Assembly: GCF_036946125.1 (NCBI RefSeq)
Contig: NZ_JAQIJT010000002.1
Span: forward strand, 62,001 to 126,000
DNA: 64,000 nt
Direction: 5' to 3'
Source of the DNA: Sphingomonas adhaesiva
GTDB taxonomy: Bacteria; Pseudomonadota; Alphaproteobacteria; Sphingomonadales; Sphingomonadaceae
In this document: positions 1-8,526 of the stretch, one piece after another
Position numbering within the stretch: the stretch's first letter is position 1
Layout: every line of letters starts with the position of its first letter
Translations under genes and position numbers: made by a program
Notes under the pieces: generated by a model
The model's input: the letters and a program-made list of their open reading frames with translations, nothing else
What the model was told of the DNA's origin: nothing
The model's database searches: none

Positions 1-26
1 GCGATGCAGCGTCGACGGGTTGTGAA

Positions 27-515
27 ATGCGGGTAGGGGTAACCGGACACCAGGACCGCGAGGGCGCAGACTGGGCCTGGACGGGCGAGGCCATCCGCCG
101 GGCGCTTTCCCATCTCCCTTCACCGATCGAGGGCTGGTCGTCGCTCGCCGTCGGAGCCGACCAGCTGTTCGCCCGGACGGTGCTCGAGCTCGGGGGGACC
201 ATCGTGACGGTCGTGCCCGGCGCCTGGTACGACGGGTGCTTCGAGGGCGACGGCCTGCGCGCCTACCATGAGCTGCTCGCCCGCGGGACTTACCGCACGC
301 TCGAGGGCCTGCACGGCGAGGACGCGTTCCTGCAGGCGGGTCTGAAGGTCGCCGGTGAGTCCGAGATGCTAATCGCCGTGTGGGACGGAGAGCCGGCCAG
401 AGGCAAGGGTGGGACCGCGGACGTCGTCGCGCACGCGGTCAGAACCGGCAAGCGCGTGCTTCGGATCGACCCGGTGGCGCGGCGCGTCGAGAAGATCGGG
501 CCAGGCGCCGGCTGA
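27..515 (+). CDS. Stand-alone SLOG-like nucleotide-binding protein
   Basis: 162 aa, no signal peptide or TM segment. The N-terminus has a Rossmann-type strand and glycine turn (VGVTGHQ, residues 3-9). A middle motif follows (AVGADQLFARTVLELG), then a late GKGGTADVV loop near residue 127. This is the pattern of the SLOG/LOG/DprA superfamily, whose members bind nucleotide-derived ligands and recur in prokaryotic conflict systems. It ends 23 bp from the 3' end of the convergent caspase gene at 539-1495. Role inferred from the family: sensing or processing a nucleotide signal for the neighbouring protease genes. The ATG at 27 has only a weak ribosome-binding site and the window begins just upstream, so the start is less certain than the fold. 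Confidence 0.7.
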   Translation: MRVGVTGHQDREGADWAWTGEAIRRALSHLPSPIEGWSSLAVGADQLFARTVLELGGTIVTVVPGAWYDGCFEGDGLRAYHELLARGTYRTLEGLHGEDAFLQAGLKVAGESEMLIAVWDGEPARGKGGTADVVAHAVRTGKRVLRIDPVARRVEKIGPGAG

Positions 516-538
516 CCGGGCCGGTCCCGCGCCCGCCG

Positions 539-1495
539 TCAGTCCAGCTTCCTGGCGCGTGCGCGCTCCCAGTAGAAGCGGCCGAGCGGCGTGAGCCCGC
601 ACGTCCTGCGCTCCATCGCAGCCCAGTACATGTGTTCGGTGCCGTGCGGCTCGACCAGCCGCGCGCCGCGGAAGCGCTGCAGGTCCGCGAACACCGCCTC
701 CTTCGCCTCGTCGTTCGGCTCCGCCGTCGGCTCGTATTCGGGCCCGAGCTGGATGACATGGTCCGGCTCCGGGAAGTAATCGAGAAGGCGGCGCAGCTTG
801 TCCGGCGACACCGCAGCCTCGGCGCGCCTGATAGTGACCAGTTTGGACACGTTCGCCATGAACTGGGGGCGCTGCTCGAACAGCGTGAACACCTGATCGA
901 CATAGGCGTAGATGGACGCGACCGTTACGGCGCCGAGCACGTCCGCGGCGCCGCCGTCCAGCGCATCGCAGACCCGCTTGGTGAAGACGCCTCGCCCGCC
1001 CGCCTCCGGGGACGGCTCCACGTCCCGAGACGACGCAAGCACCGACACGCCTTTGGCGAGCGGGAGCTGCAGGCCGGTCGCGAACAGGGCGTCCACGGCG
1101 CCGGCGTTGCAGCAGTCCAGGATTATGACCCGCTCGCGCGCCGTCGACCCGTTGGCCTTCGCGATGATCTCCGACATCGCGATGCCCTCGTCGCCGAAGT
1201 CACCCTCCTGGCTGACGAGGAAGGAGCCGTCCGCCGTCACCGCGCCGTGACCGGCAAAGTAGAAAAGCGCCACCTCGAGGTCGCGCATCTCGAACAGCTC
1301 GCGAACGATCTTCCGAAGCGCCGCGCGCGTAAGCCGTCCGTCGGAGGAGAGGTGCAGTCGGCTCGCGAAGTTGGCACTGCGGTCGGCGTGCTCAAGCAGC
1401 CGGTCGTGCATCGCGCTCGCGTCGTTCTCGCAGCCCGAAAGCCGCTTGACTCTCTCATAGGCGTCGATCCCGACGCAGGCGGCGGCCCTGGTCAC
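539..1495 (-). CDS. Caspase-like (C14) protease A
   Basis: 318 aa from a GTG start at 1495 that overlaps the TGA of the upstream DUF2235 gene by 4 bp, so the two are translationally coupled. A caspase-like p20 fold is visible: an opening VGIDAYE strand, LSGCENDA, YFAGHG with the catalytic His at about residue 83, and ILDCCNAG with the nucleophile Cys at about 129. The C-terminus from about residue 255 is a winged-helix-like segment ending in a LTPLGRFY motif. The protein is a clear paralogue of the caspase at 13953-14942: same opening, same catalytic blocks, same C-terminal domain. That paralogue sits beside a TIR gene; this one sits beside DUF2235 and a SLOG gene. Likely an immune effector protease in the cytosol. 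The trigger is unknown. Confidence 0.85.
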   Translation of the reverse strand: MTRAAACVGIDAYERVKRLSGCENDASAMHDRLLEHADRSANFASRLHLSSDGRLTRAALRKIVRELFEMRDLEVALFYFAGHGAVTADGSFLVSQEGDFGDEGIAMSEIIAKANGSTARERVIILDCCNAGAVDALFATGLQLPLAKGVSVLASSRDVEPSPEAGGRGVFTKRVCDALDGGAADVLGAVTVASIYAYVDQVFTLFEQRPQFMANVSKLVTIRRAEAAVSPDKLRRLLDYFPEPDHVIQLGPEYEPTAEPNDEAKEAVFADLQRFRGARLVEPHGTEHMYWAAMERRTCGLTPLGRFYWERARARKLD

Positions 1496-2682
1496 GCGGC
1501 GGCTTCCGGGCCCGTCGCGTCGACCCGCGCCTCGATGCCCTCGGGGCGGTAGTCGGCCAGCGCGGCCATGCGGTCGCGGGCGGACTGGTCGACGACGGCC
1601 CCGGGCGGCACTCGCCGACGCTCGCCGAGCGGAAAGTACAGTCCCCAGCCCCGTTCGCCCATCTCGCGCCGACGCCTCGACTTGGGCACGACCTCCAACA
1701 GCCACCAGACGCCGCGCAGCGACCGGTGGATCGGTCCCGCGGGATCGGGCGCGACGTAACGGTAGCGGCCCTCGTCCTGATGCATGCCCCGGCCGAGGCG
1801 GTCGAGCAGGTGCCCATCGATGAGCAGGCCGTGAGCCCGCGCCTCCTCGGCCATCCAGAGCAACGGCCCCTTCGACAGGGCGCTTTCAGGCTCAGGGTAG
1901 CCGCCGCCGATGTCGGAATGGACCCCGGGGAACCACCGCTGCGCGACGTCCTGGGGAACGCCGTCCGCCCCGGACCCGAAGGGGTCCTCCACGTAGCGCT
2001 GCGGCTCGACCCAGCGGTTCAGCCGGAACATCCGCCGACGCTCGTCGATCGCCATTGCGTGGCGGAACGCGCGCACGCTCGGGTTGCGCCGCGTGTAGGG
2101 CAAGGTGCGCAGGCTTGGCAGGTACATGCGGTCGCGGCGCGGTACGATCATCGAGGCGACGGTGTCCCAGACGCCGACGAAGTGGATCCGGACGGGCCGT
2201 CCGCCGAGGATGCGACTAAAGTCCCAGGCGACGTGCAGGTCGTTCCTCTCAGCAGAATGCTTATAGGCGTTCAGCGCCTGCTCGGCGAGGCCGACCTGAT
2301 CCGGCGGCAGCAGGCCGACCATGTGGATCAGCCCGGCGAGCGCGCGCACGGTGTAGGCGCCGCGGCTGAAGCCGAAGAGGAAGATCCTATCCCCGGGCTG
2401 GTAGGAGAGGCAGAGGAAGCGGTAGGCGTCGAGGATGTTGTCATCGAGTCCGGCGCCGGTGACCAAGCCGAACACGGCGGCCGACCGCTGCTTGAGCCGC
2501 GACCAGGCGCTGTCGCGGGCGATGGTGCCGACGCCGGGATCGTAGAACACTCGCTGCCGCTCGTCGCGCACCGTCACGCGGAACAGCTTCAGGACGTTCG
2601 AGAGGTCGCCCTCCACGTGGTTCCCCGTCCCGTCGCACATCGCGACTAGGTTCCTCGCCGCCGGTCCCTCGCCGTCAACCAT
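1492..2682 (-). CDS. DUF2235 / Tle1-like alpha/beta-hydrolase
   Basis: 396 aa. I chose the ATG at 2682 because a GGGGGTGA ribosome-binding site precedes it; the longer open frame to 2784 has none. The opening NLVAMCDGTGN and the nucleophile elbow GFSRGAYTVR (Ser about 107), with GVWDTV (Asp about 173) and VHSDIGG (His about 255), give the full Ser-Asp-His triad of the DUF2235 family. That family is related to type VI phospholipase effectors of the Tle1 class. There is no signal peptide. It is the first gene of a two-gene operon with caspase A (4-bp overlap). A membrane-damaging effector, or a hydrolase acting with the caspase, is the likely role (inference). No VgrG, PAAR or immunity gene lies nearby, so secretion through a type VI system is not supported. 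Confidence 0.85.
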   Translation of the reverse strand: MVDGEGPAARNLVAMCDGTGNHVEGDLSNVLKLFRVTVRDERQRVFYDPGVGTIARDSAWSRLKQRSAAVFGLVTGAGLDDNILDAYRFLCLSYQPGDRIFLFGFSRGAYTVRALAGLIHMVGLLPPDQVGLAEQALNAYKHSAERNDLHVAWDFSRILGGRPVRIHFVGVWDTVASMIVPRRDRMYLPSLRTLPYTRRNPSVRAFRHAMAIDERRRMFRLNRWVEPQRYVEDPFGSGADGVPQDVAQRWFPGVHSDIGGGYPEPESALSKGPLLWMAEEARAHGLLIDGHLLDRLGRGMHQDEGRYRYVAPDPAGPIHRSLRGVWWLLEVVPKSRRRREMGERGWGLYFPLGERRRVPPGAVVDQSARDRMAALADYRPEGIEARVDATGPEAAA

Positions 2683-2914
2683 CCCGTCACCCCCGATCTG
2701 CCACCACACTATTGCGCGCCGCGCGACTTGGCGAGCCGCGCGTCGCGCGGCCCCAACCGTTTCAGGCGACCGCCGCCCCGCCAAGTCGTGGCCACCGCGC
2801 CAACAGGTCTACGGCCGCACCCGCCGTCGCGCCTTCAGGACGACCCCGGTCCCCGGGCGGGTCGGCAGACCCGAATCAGTCGGCATCGCGTCTATCGGCC
2901 GCTAAGGTGGGGCG
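2683..2914. promoter_or_regulatory. Divergent intergenic region
   Basis: 232 bp between the leftward DUF2235 start and the rightward caspase B start, so it must carry promoters for both. AAGGTGGGG just before 2915 is the caspase ribosome-binding site. I see no convincing -35/-10 pair or operator palindrome. Confidence 0.4.
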
Positions 2915-4399
2915 ATGGCCACTAACAGAAAGTCGCCCACCGGCCCGATTCGCAAGCCCCGCTCGGTCGCCATCCTGATCGCCAACGCGCACTACGCGTA
3001 CGAGACGGACCTCGAGTGCTGCCTGGAGGACCTCGCCGCGATGCGCGCGCTGGTCGCCGCGGCCGGTCGCCACGGCAAGGTGCACGCGATCAGCGACGCC
3101 GACGCTAACTCGATGCGGGACACGATCCGGAAGGCACTGCCGCCCGGCGTTCCCACCGACGAGATCCTCTTCTACTTCTCCGGGCACGGCGCCTCGATCG
3201 GGGATGAGTTCTACTTCGCCGGGACGACCTTCGACGCCGGAAGCCCGAATACCACGGGGCTGTCGCAAGGCGACCTGCACGACATGCTGCGAGCGGCGGA
3301 GCCCAACCTGCTCGTCAAGGTGATCGACGCCTGCGCGTCCGGCACGCAGCTCATAAAGGCCGAGCGGCAGCCGCCACCGCTACCGAAGGGGTTCCGCAAC
3401 GTGGTGCAGCTGGCCTCCTGCCTGGAGGGCCAGAACTCGTTCGGCGGCGAACCGCTGAGCGCCTTCACCCAGGCGCTCTGCGAGGCGGCCCTCCACCGGA
3501 CCGAGGGGCCCGTGTACTACAACGACGTCATCAACGCCCTGCGCGACGACTTCCTCGACGACGAGAGGCAGACGCCGTTCTTCATCGCCCAGGGCACGGC
3601 TCGGGAGCTTCTCGTCGACGACGCCGCGAGGCTGGCGCCGTTCCGCGCGCTGTTCGCCGACCGTTGGATGGCCGGGGACGTCGAGCCCGACGGCGACGGC
3701 GACGGCGAGGGCGACGACGTCGCCGATGCCGACCAGCCCGTGGCCGACCGGTCGCTGTCCGAGCTGCTGGCCGAGGCGGAGGCGCGCGTAGCGGGCCCGG
3801 CCGAGGCGAAGCAGGCGATCGACCGGCTGTTCGACGGGATGGCCGGGCGGCTTTCGGAAGACGACTTCGACGAAATGTTCGAGATCAAGAAGGCCGAGCA
3901 CTCATACTACGCCGAAGGCACGATCCGGGAGTTCATGATCCGCTGCCTGTCGCGCGAGCCGCGGCCCGACAACTTCGTCATCGCGGACGTGACCAGGAAG
4001 CAGCGCAAGCCGACCGCGCTCGAGCGCGCGATGGGCTACGCAATGATGGCGATGGACACCGAATGGGTGGACCACTTCACGCTGGAGCTGAACTGCAAGC
4101 TGGAGCGCGCGCAGCTGCGCATCGACCTCGTGCCGAAGTTCCGGGCGCTCGAGCGGCTGACCCTGGTGCTGAGCATCGCCCCGAGCCTGGAGCGCCTGTA
4201 CGCGTTCGCCATGGTCACCCGGCACCCCCGGAGCGACTGGAACAGCTTCGACGACGAAGGCACCGAGATCTTCCGGAAATGGTATCGGCTCGGCTGGAAC
4301 GAGGAAAGCGCCTTCATCGTCGACGCGGCGACCGAGGCCTTGGAGGCCGCCGTCCAGGAGCACTTGGAGACGGTGACCAAGCGGCTGGAGAGGGAGTGA
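2915..4399 (+). CDS. Caspase-like (C14) protease B with C-terminal partner domain
   Basis: 494 aa. Residues 15-240 form a caspase-like domain with ILFYFSGHG (His about 91) and KVIDACASG (Cys about 140). An acidic Asp/Gly-rich linker follows (about 254-272, repeated GDGD). The C-terminus (about 290-494) has no family I recognise. It is helical and contains ALERAMGYAMMAMD and a charged WVDHFTLELNCKLERAQLR stretch, so it may be a partner or substrate-binding domain. The gene is transcribed alone, divergently from DUF2235/caspase A and convergently with the MBL gene, whose end is 7 bp away. It differs clearly from caspases A and D, so it is a separate effector type and not a local duplicate. No secretion signal. 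Confidence 0.83.
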   Translation: MATNRKSPTGPIRKPRSVAILIANAHYAYETDLECCLEDLAAMRALVAAAGRHGKVHAISDADANSMRDTIRKALPPGVPTDEILFYFSGHGASIGDEFYFAGTTFDAGSPNTTGLSQGDLHDMLRAAEPNLLVKVIDACASGTQLIKAERQPPPLPKGFRNVVQLASCLEGQNSFGGEPLSAFTQALCEAALHRTEGPVYYNDVINALRDDFLDDERQTPFFIAQGTARELLVDDAARLAPFRALFADRWMAGDVEPDGDGDGEGDDVADADQPVADRSLSELLAEAEARVAGPAEAKQAIDRLFDGMAGRLSEDDFDEMFEIKKAEHSYYAEGTIREFMIRCLSREPRPDNFVIADVTRKQRKPTALERAMGYAMMAMDTEWVDHFTLELNCKLERAQLRIDLVPKFRALERLTLVLSIAPSLERLYAFAMVTRHPRSDWNSFDDEGTEIFRKWYRLGWNEESAFIVDAATEALEAAVQEHLETVTKRLERE

Positions 4400-4405
4400 C
4401 CCGAC

Positions 4406-5470
4406 CTAGGGCAGCAGCGGCACGGTGACCGACCCGCCCTCGTCGGCGAACTCGCAGCTGAAGGGATGACCGGCCTCGGTCGCGGACCGTGTCTCCCAGG
4501 CGGTCGTCCTCGGCTTGCGGTAGTTGAACCACAGCCGGACGCCGTCCTTCCGGCTGGCGACGATCCTCGCGACCGCCACGTCGTCGGGGTGCCCGAACTT
4601 TGAGCCGTCGGTCGAGATCAGGAAGTCGCGGCAATCGACGGCGGCCAGGAGTGCCGAGGTGACGTTCGCCTGGCTGCCGTGGTGCGGAACCTTCATCAGG
4701 TCGAGCCTGACCCTGGCGCCACCGTCCAGCCGCTTCAGGCTGGCCGTCAGGAGGTCGGGATGCGCGTCGGCCCCGAGCAGGATGCGCTTTCCGCCGAATT
4801 CGGCGAGAAGCGCGATGCTCGTGCCGTTCGCCGGCGCCGTGTCGTCCTTCGTCCACGTGGCGGCGAGGGTCTCGACGTCCATCTCCCCGCCCATGTGCTC
4901 GAAGCCGACGGGCGTGGGCGCCTCGTCGCTACGTCCCTCGCCGGGCACGATGCCCGCCTTGCTGCACTCGCGTTCCCAGACCGGAATCATCTTCCTCAGC
5001 TTGGCCGCGTCGGGCGACAGGACCGTCATCTCCAGACCGCCCGCCAGCGGCGGCAGGCGCATGGGTGCGCCGTCCGGCGCCACCCGGATCGCGCCACCGT
5101 CCACGACGCGGTTCCACGACAGGAGCGCGATGAGCGCCGTCAAATCCTCGCCCTGCGCCGCGCCCAACTCCTCGACGTCGCTCAAGTGCCGGTAACCGTT
5201 GAACCAGACGTCGGCGATCTCGACCTTGGCCCTGACCGCCTTCAGGAAATCGAGCGTCCCCTCGATGTGGTCTGCATCGACGTGGGTCACGACCAGCGCC
5301 TCGATCCGGGCGATCCCCTGGCCGACCAAGTGCGCGGCGAGCGCCTTGCCGGTGGAGGAGCGACCCGCGTCGATGACGACGTGGCGCAGGTCGTGCTCGG
5401 ATCCACCGTAGCTGAGCAGAAGTGCGTCGCCTTCCCGCGCTGGCATCGCCTCCAGACGGAACACGCTCAT
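4406..5470 (-). CDS. MBL-fold hydrolase, ComEC/Rec2-type
   Basis: 354 aa from an ATG at 5470 that overlaps the upstream stop by 4 bp. The metallo-beta-lactamase signature is intact: THVDADH (about 62-68), ILLGADAH, and the late PHHGSQANV block typical of ComEC C-terminal-like MBL proteins. Such proteins are metal-dependent phosphoesterases, some acting on nucleic acids or cyclic nucleotides. It is soluble, without the ComEC membrane part. It is the last gene of a three-gene operon, caspase C / 446-aa protein / MBL, and all junctions overlap. The operon suggests the enzyme makes, removes or responds to a signal for the caspase, or is a nuclease effector. The sequence cannot separate these. Confidence 0.85.
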   Translation of the reverse strand: MSVFRLEAMPAREGDALLLSYGGSEHDLRHVVIDAGRSSTGKALAAHLVGQGIARIEALVVTHVDADHIEGTLDFLKAVRAKVEIADVWFNGYRHLSDVEELGAAQGEDLTALIALLSWNRVVDGGAIRVAPDGAPMRLPPLAGGLEMTVLSPDAAKLRKMIPVWERECSKAGIVPGEGRSDEAPTPVGFEHMGGEMDVETLAATWTKDDTAPANGTSIALLAEFGGKRILLGADAHPDLLTASLKRLDGGARVRLDLMKVPHHGSQANVTSALLAAVDCRDFLISTDGSKFGHPDDVAVARIVASRKDGVRLWFNYRKPRTTAWETRSATEAGHPFSCEFADEGGSVTVPLLP

Positions 5471-6807
5471 GCGCCGCCCTCGAGGTTGAACGTCGTGAAC
5501 ACCTCGGTCACGTCGACCGTCGCGGCGACGCGCGACACCAGCGGGTGCGCCGCCGCCAGCATACCGTCGTCCGGGAACTGGAGCATCGCCTGCAGCAGCC
5601 AGTCGAAACCTTGGCGGTAGAACGGGATGCCGCGGCAGAGCGCGTCCCGGACGATCGCGGCCACGGGCGCGACGTCCCCCTCGGTGCGGGCCGTCAGCAG
5701 CCTCAGACGGGCGTCGAGGATCGCGCCGTCGGGCACCATCGGGAACCAGCGACGGAGGTTGCCGACCCAGGGATGCCAGGGTGCCTCGCTCGCGGGGACG
5801 GCGACCCCCACGAGAGCGTAGGCCGCGGCGCAGGCGCCCAGCGGGCACGCGCGCTTGTCTTGGAGCATGCCCACGGCGTCGCCACCGCCATACGGTCTGA
5901 GCCCCTCGTCGGCCGAGACCAGTTCCGCCGCCGTCACCACGTCGCCGTGCGACAGGTAGGAGAGCAGTCCCGAGTAGGACGGTTCGGTCACGACAACGCG
6001 GCTTGCCGTACCCGGGGATCCAACGACCGAAAGCGCGGCTCCAGGCTCAAGTTCGTGCTCGCGCCACGGCACGGGCAGGACGTGGAGGCGGCGCCCTCCG
6101 GCGACCGTCGCGAGCGCGAACGTCCGGGCGCCGTCGACGCCCTTAACCGTCCAGAGGTGGCCGCCGTCGATGCCGGTCCCGGCCGGCGACGGTTGTGCGG
6201 CCTCGCCAGCCGACCACAGGGCGTCCGGCTCGCGGCGCGAACCGAGGGCGTCGGCCAGCGCGGCCCAAGACGCCAGGATGGCCTCGTCGCTTTCGACCGG
6301 ACGCGCTGGAACGGTTCGGACCTGGACCTGCGCCACGGACTTGGTCTCCGGCGCCCGCGCGCGCACCCGTCCCATGATCCCGCCGCCGCCGAAGCGGGTT
6401 CCGCCGATGCCGCCGACAATGTCGCGGAAGACAGCCGAGCCCCGGCCGAGGACGGCCGGGAGGCCAATGCCCTTGGCGATGGGGTCGGGGGCGGCGGACC
6501 GCGAGGGGAAGTAGGCCGCCCGGTCGCCACTCGCGGTGCGCACGCCGATGTCGAAGTCGGCGGTGGCGACGACACCGTCGATCACCTCGATCTCGCGGGT
6601 GAGGACGCGCCCGGCTGGGGTGAGCACGCGCACCTCCCAGAGGCCGGGCGCCACGTCGTCGAGGCGCTTCGGCTCGCCCGCCGAGACGGACACGGTCCGG
6701 CGGTGCCGGTCCTCGCGCGACCCCATGGGCTCGATCTCGGCGACCATGCCGGGCGAAGCGCCCTCGGCACCGCCGGGCAGTGCTATTCCGATGCTAAGCG
6801 ACGCCAT
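5467..6807 (-). CDS. Unknown operon partner of caspase C (beta-sandwich plus helical domain)
   Basis: 446 aa; I recognise no named family. Residues 1-85 are strand-rich (SVSAGEPKRL, GLWEVRVLTPAGRVL, VVATADFDIG) and resemble a small beta-sandwich. A glycine-rich stretch lies near 145-160 (FGGGGIMG). The C-terminal 150 residues are helical with a repeated Trp/Phe-Pro pattern (WHPWVGNLRRWFPMVPDGA ... RGIPFYRQGFDWLLQAML), like an alpha-alpha repeat or peptide-binding scaffold. Its start overlaps the caspase C stop by 14 bp and its end overlaps the MBL start by 4 bp, so the three products are almost certainly made together. Best guess: scaffold, sensor or caspase substrate. It has no TM helix, signal peptide or obvious catalytic motif. 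Confidence 0.7.
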   Translation of the reverse strand: MASLSIGIALPGGAEGASPGMVAEIEPMGSREDRHRRTVSVSAGEPKRLDDVAPGLWEVRVLTPAGRVLTREIEVIDGVVATADFDIGVRTASGDRAAYFPSRSAAPDPIAKGIGLPAVLGRGSAVFRDIVGGIGGTRFGGGGIMGRVRARAPETKSVAQVQVRTVPARPVESDEAILASWAALADALGSRREPDALWSAGEAAQPSPAGTGIDGGHLWTVKGVDGARTFALATVAGGRRLHVLPVPWREHELEPGAALSVVGSPGTASRVVVTEPSYSGLLSYLSHGDVVTAAELVSADEGLRPYGGGDAVGMLQDKRACPLGACAAAYALVGVAVPASEAPWHPWVGNLRRWFPMVPDGAILDARLRLLTARTEGDVAPVAAIVRDALCRGIPFYRQGFDWLLQAMLQFPDDGMLAAAHPLVSRVAATVDVTEVFTTFNLEGGA

Positions 6808-8029
6808 CGCGCGGGAACTCCACTTGCCGATACGGCGGGTTGAGCGTCTTAGGACGGCTGGTCATCACGGTGCCGTCGTCGTAGGTCACCGACCAGCTAT
6901 AGCTCATCCCTGCCTGCTGGTCGCTGCGAAACCTGCCGGCCTCCCAGCTGCAGACCGCGCTCTTCTCCCAGGGATGCGGCCACACGCTTGGAGGCCCGCC
7001 CTCGGGTTCCACGCTGACCTGCCGGATGCGCCCGGGCGGGACCCCGTCGTCGTCCTCGTCCGCCTGCCGCAGGAAGAAGGGCACCTTTGGCGCGTGCTTC
7101 GGCCAGTGGAAGCCGAAGGACGTCTGGTCTCCGCCGACGGGCGTCTGCAGCCCGTAGTGCTCGGGCAGCGCCAGACGGGTCGACAGGTCCCCCAGAACCC
7201 TCTGGATCTTGGTCGTCTCCACGCGCCAGGGCCCGTCGTCGTCGTCGGCAGCCATGCCGTCGAGGGCGCGCAGCAGGAACGCGGTGAAGAGGCTGACGTC
7301 ACCTGGGCGGCCGTAGGCCGGCCGGCCGCTGGTGGTCGCGTAGTAGGTCGCGTTGGCCAGACCGGGGGTGTAGGGCGCGCGGGCGGAGAAGACCGGGTCA
7401 AGCGGCGACGTGTATTCCTTGAGAAGACGCCCCGACGCGACCCGGCATGCGTCCACGAAGAACACCTGGCGCGTGGCCCGGTTCTTCAGCATGCCCTCGC
7501 GCAGGCCCTCCAGCCAGAAGGCGTCGTTGTACGGCAGCTCGTCGTTCGAGGCGAAGTCGGCCGCGAGCAGCATCAGCTTCGGGTTTGCCAGGACGCCATG
7601 GCCGCAGAAGTAGAAGATCAGCGCGTTGCCGTCGGCGAGGTTGCCCCGATCGCGCCAGCGCGTCAGCGCGGCGGTGATGAGCGCCTTGACCGACCTCTCC
7701 ACGTCGAAGCTGACACCATCGGAGCGAACGAACGGCTCAGGCACCCGCTCAGAGACGAGCAGCTCCACGGTGTCGAGCGGCGCTTGCGGATCGTGGTGGT
7801 GGTCGATCAGCCAAGTCGCGAAAGCCCGCGCCGACCGCGGCGGGGACTCGAGCTGGCCCATCCCTTCAGCGAGCTCCGGATCGCCCGCCTTGTCGCCGCC
7901 GGGCAGCCAGGGATACGCGCCGACGCCGATCACGATCGCGTGCGTCGAACGGAGCTCGCCCCGCTCCCGGTCCAGCACGAGCGTCACCGCCCCATCCCCC
8001 GTGCAATCGCCATGGCGCATTTCAAGCAT
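6794..8029 (-). CDS. Caspase-like (C14) protease C
   Basis: 411 aa, first gene of the leftward three-gene operon. The catalytic blocks are IFYFCGHG (His about 144) and VFFVDACRVASG (Cys about 195); the opening AIVIGVGAYPWLPGG strand is canonical. After the p20/p10-like part (to about 310) comes a C-terminal beta-rich region (about 345-411, QQAGMSYSWSVTYDDGTVM) that may be an Ig-like or regulatory domain. The start at 8029 is preceded by GGGTGGC at good spacing. The gene is divergent from the small-protein/C39/subtilase operon, with a 261-bp shared control region. Likely a cytosolic effector protease whose trigger or substrate is encoded in one of the two flanking operons (inference). Confidence 0.83.
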   Translation of the reverse strand: MLEMRHGDCTGDGAVTLVLDRERGELRSTHAIVIGVGAYPWLPGGDKAGDPELAEGMGQLESPPRSARAFATWLIDHHHDPQAPLDTVELLVSERVPEPFVRSDGVSFDVERSVKALITAALTRWRDRGNLADGNALIFYFCGHGVLANPKLMLLAADFASNDELPYNDAFWLEGLREGMLKNRATRQVFFVDACRVASGRLLKEYTSPLDPVFSARAPYTPGLANATYYATTSGRPAYGRPGDVSLFTAFLLRALDGMAADDDDGPWRVETTKIQRVLGDLSTRLALPEHYGLQTPVGGDQTSFGFHWPKHAPKVPFFLRQADEDDDGVPPGRIRQVSVEPEGGPPSVWPHPWEKSAVCSWEAGRFRSDQQAGMSYSWSVTYDDGTVMTSRPKTLNPPYRQVEFPRDGVA

Positions 8030-8290
8030 GGCGCCACCCGGCGGTCAACGCCGGGATGCCGCCGAAACGGGACGAAGCGGGTCGCCACCCCCCGAACGGG
8101 AGTTTGACAAGCGATTCCCGCGTGCCCTAGGCTTCCGCGCAGCGGAAAGGCGGGCCACGCGGAATGCGCCCACCCGACGCAACGAAGCGCTTACCCTAGT
8201 CGTAGACCCATCTTGAATACATATGGCCGAAAACGCCCCCGGGCGACACCAGGCCGATTCCCCTCGCGGGGGCGCCGAGGACCGAGAGAC
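8030..8290. promoter_or_regulatory. Shared divergent control region with a candidate promoter
   Basis: This 261-bp region separates the leftward caspase C operon from the rightward small-protein/C39/subtilase genes. TTGACA at 8104-8109, an 18-bp gap and TAGGCT at 8128-8133 make a plausible sigma-70 promoter reading rightward. It would leave a leader of about 150 nt. No clear operator was found. Co-control from one region is the main reason to treat the two operons as one system. Confidence 0.4.
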
Positions 8291-8488
8291 ATGACGAAGA
8301 AGACTTCCGCACCTCCACCCGAGTTCGACGCCAAGGCGTTCGGCAAGGCGTTCGACGTGTGGGTCGCGAAGAAGGGCAACCGTCAGAAGCTGACGGCGGC
8401 CATGCAGCCCGCCCTGCGCGAGGCGCGCCTCGTCCGCCAGTCGCTCGAGGTCAAGCCCGAGAAGATGGCCGAGGCCGTCACCTTCTGA
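8291..8488 (+). CDS. Small 65-aa protein preceding the C39-like protease
   Basis: The ATG at 8291 is favoured over an in-frame ATG at 8213, because only the shorter product looks like protein. The product is a charged, mostly helical 65-residue polypeptide (FDAKAFGKAFDVWVAKKGN, then a helix through REARLVRQSLE) ending in EAVTF. It has no signal peptide, TM helix or cysteine. It lies 38 bp before the C39-like protease gene in the same direction. A small protein next to a C39-type protease invites comparison with leader peptides or protease substrates. It lacks a Gly-Gly motif and a modifiable core, so an adaptor, inhibitor or cleavage substrate is equally possible. Function unknown. Confidence 0.6.
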   Translation: MTKKTSAPPPEFDAKAFGKAFDVWVAKKGNRQKLTAAMQPALREARLVRQSLEVKPEKMAEAVTF

Positions 8489-8526
8489 CCGACCCCGCCG
8501 CGGCGCAGGTGGGGGCACCGCCGCGC

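Noticed and set aside
380..1552. 390-codon plus-strand frame opposite caspase A
   Set aside because: Arg-rich shadow frame; the caspase catalytic motifs are on the minus strand.
1492..2682. DUF2235 protein as a type VI secretion effector
   Set aside because: No VgrG, PAAR, adaptor or immunity gene nearby; coupling to a caspase favours an intracellular role.
3684..3730. Tandem GACGGC repeats in caspase B as a possible regulatory repeat
   Set aside because: They simply encode an acidic Asp/Gly linker within an uninterrupted frame.
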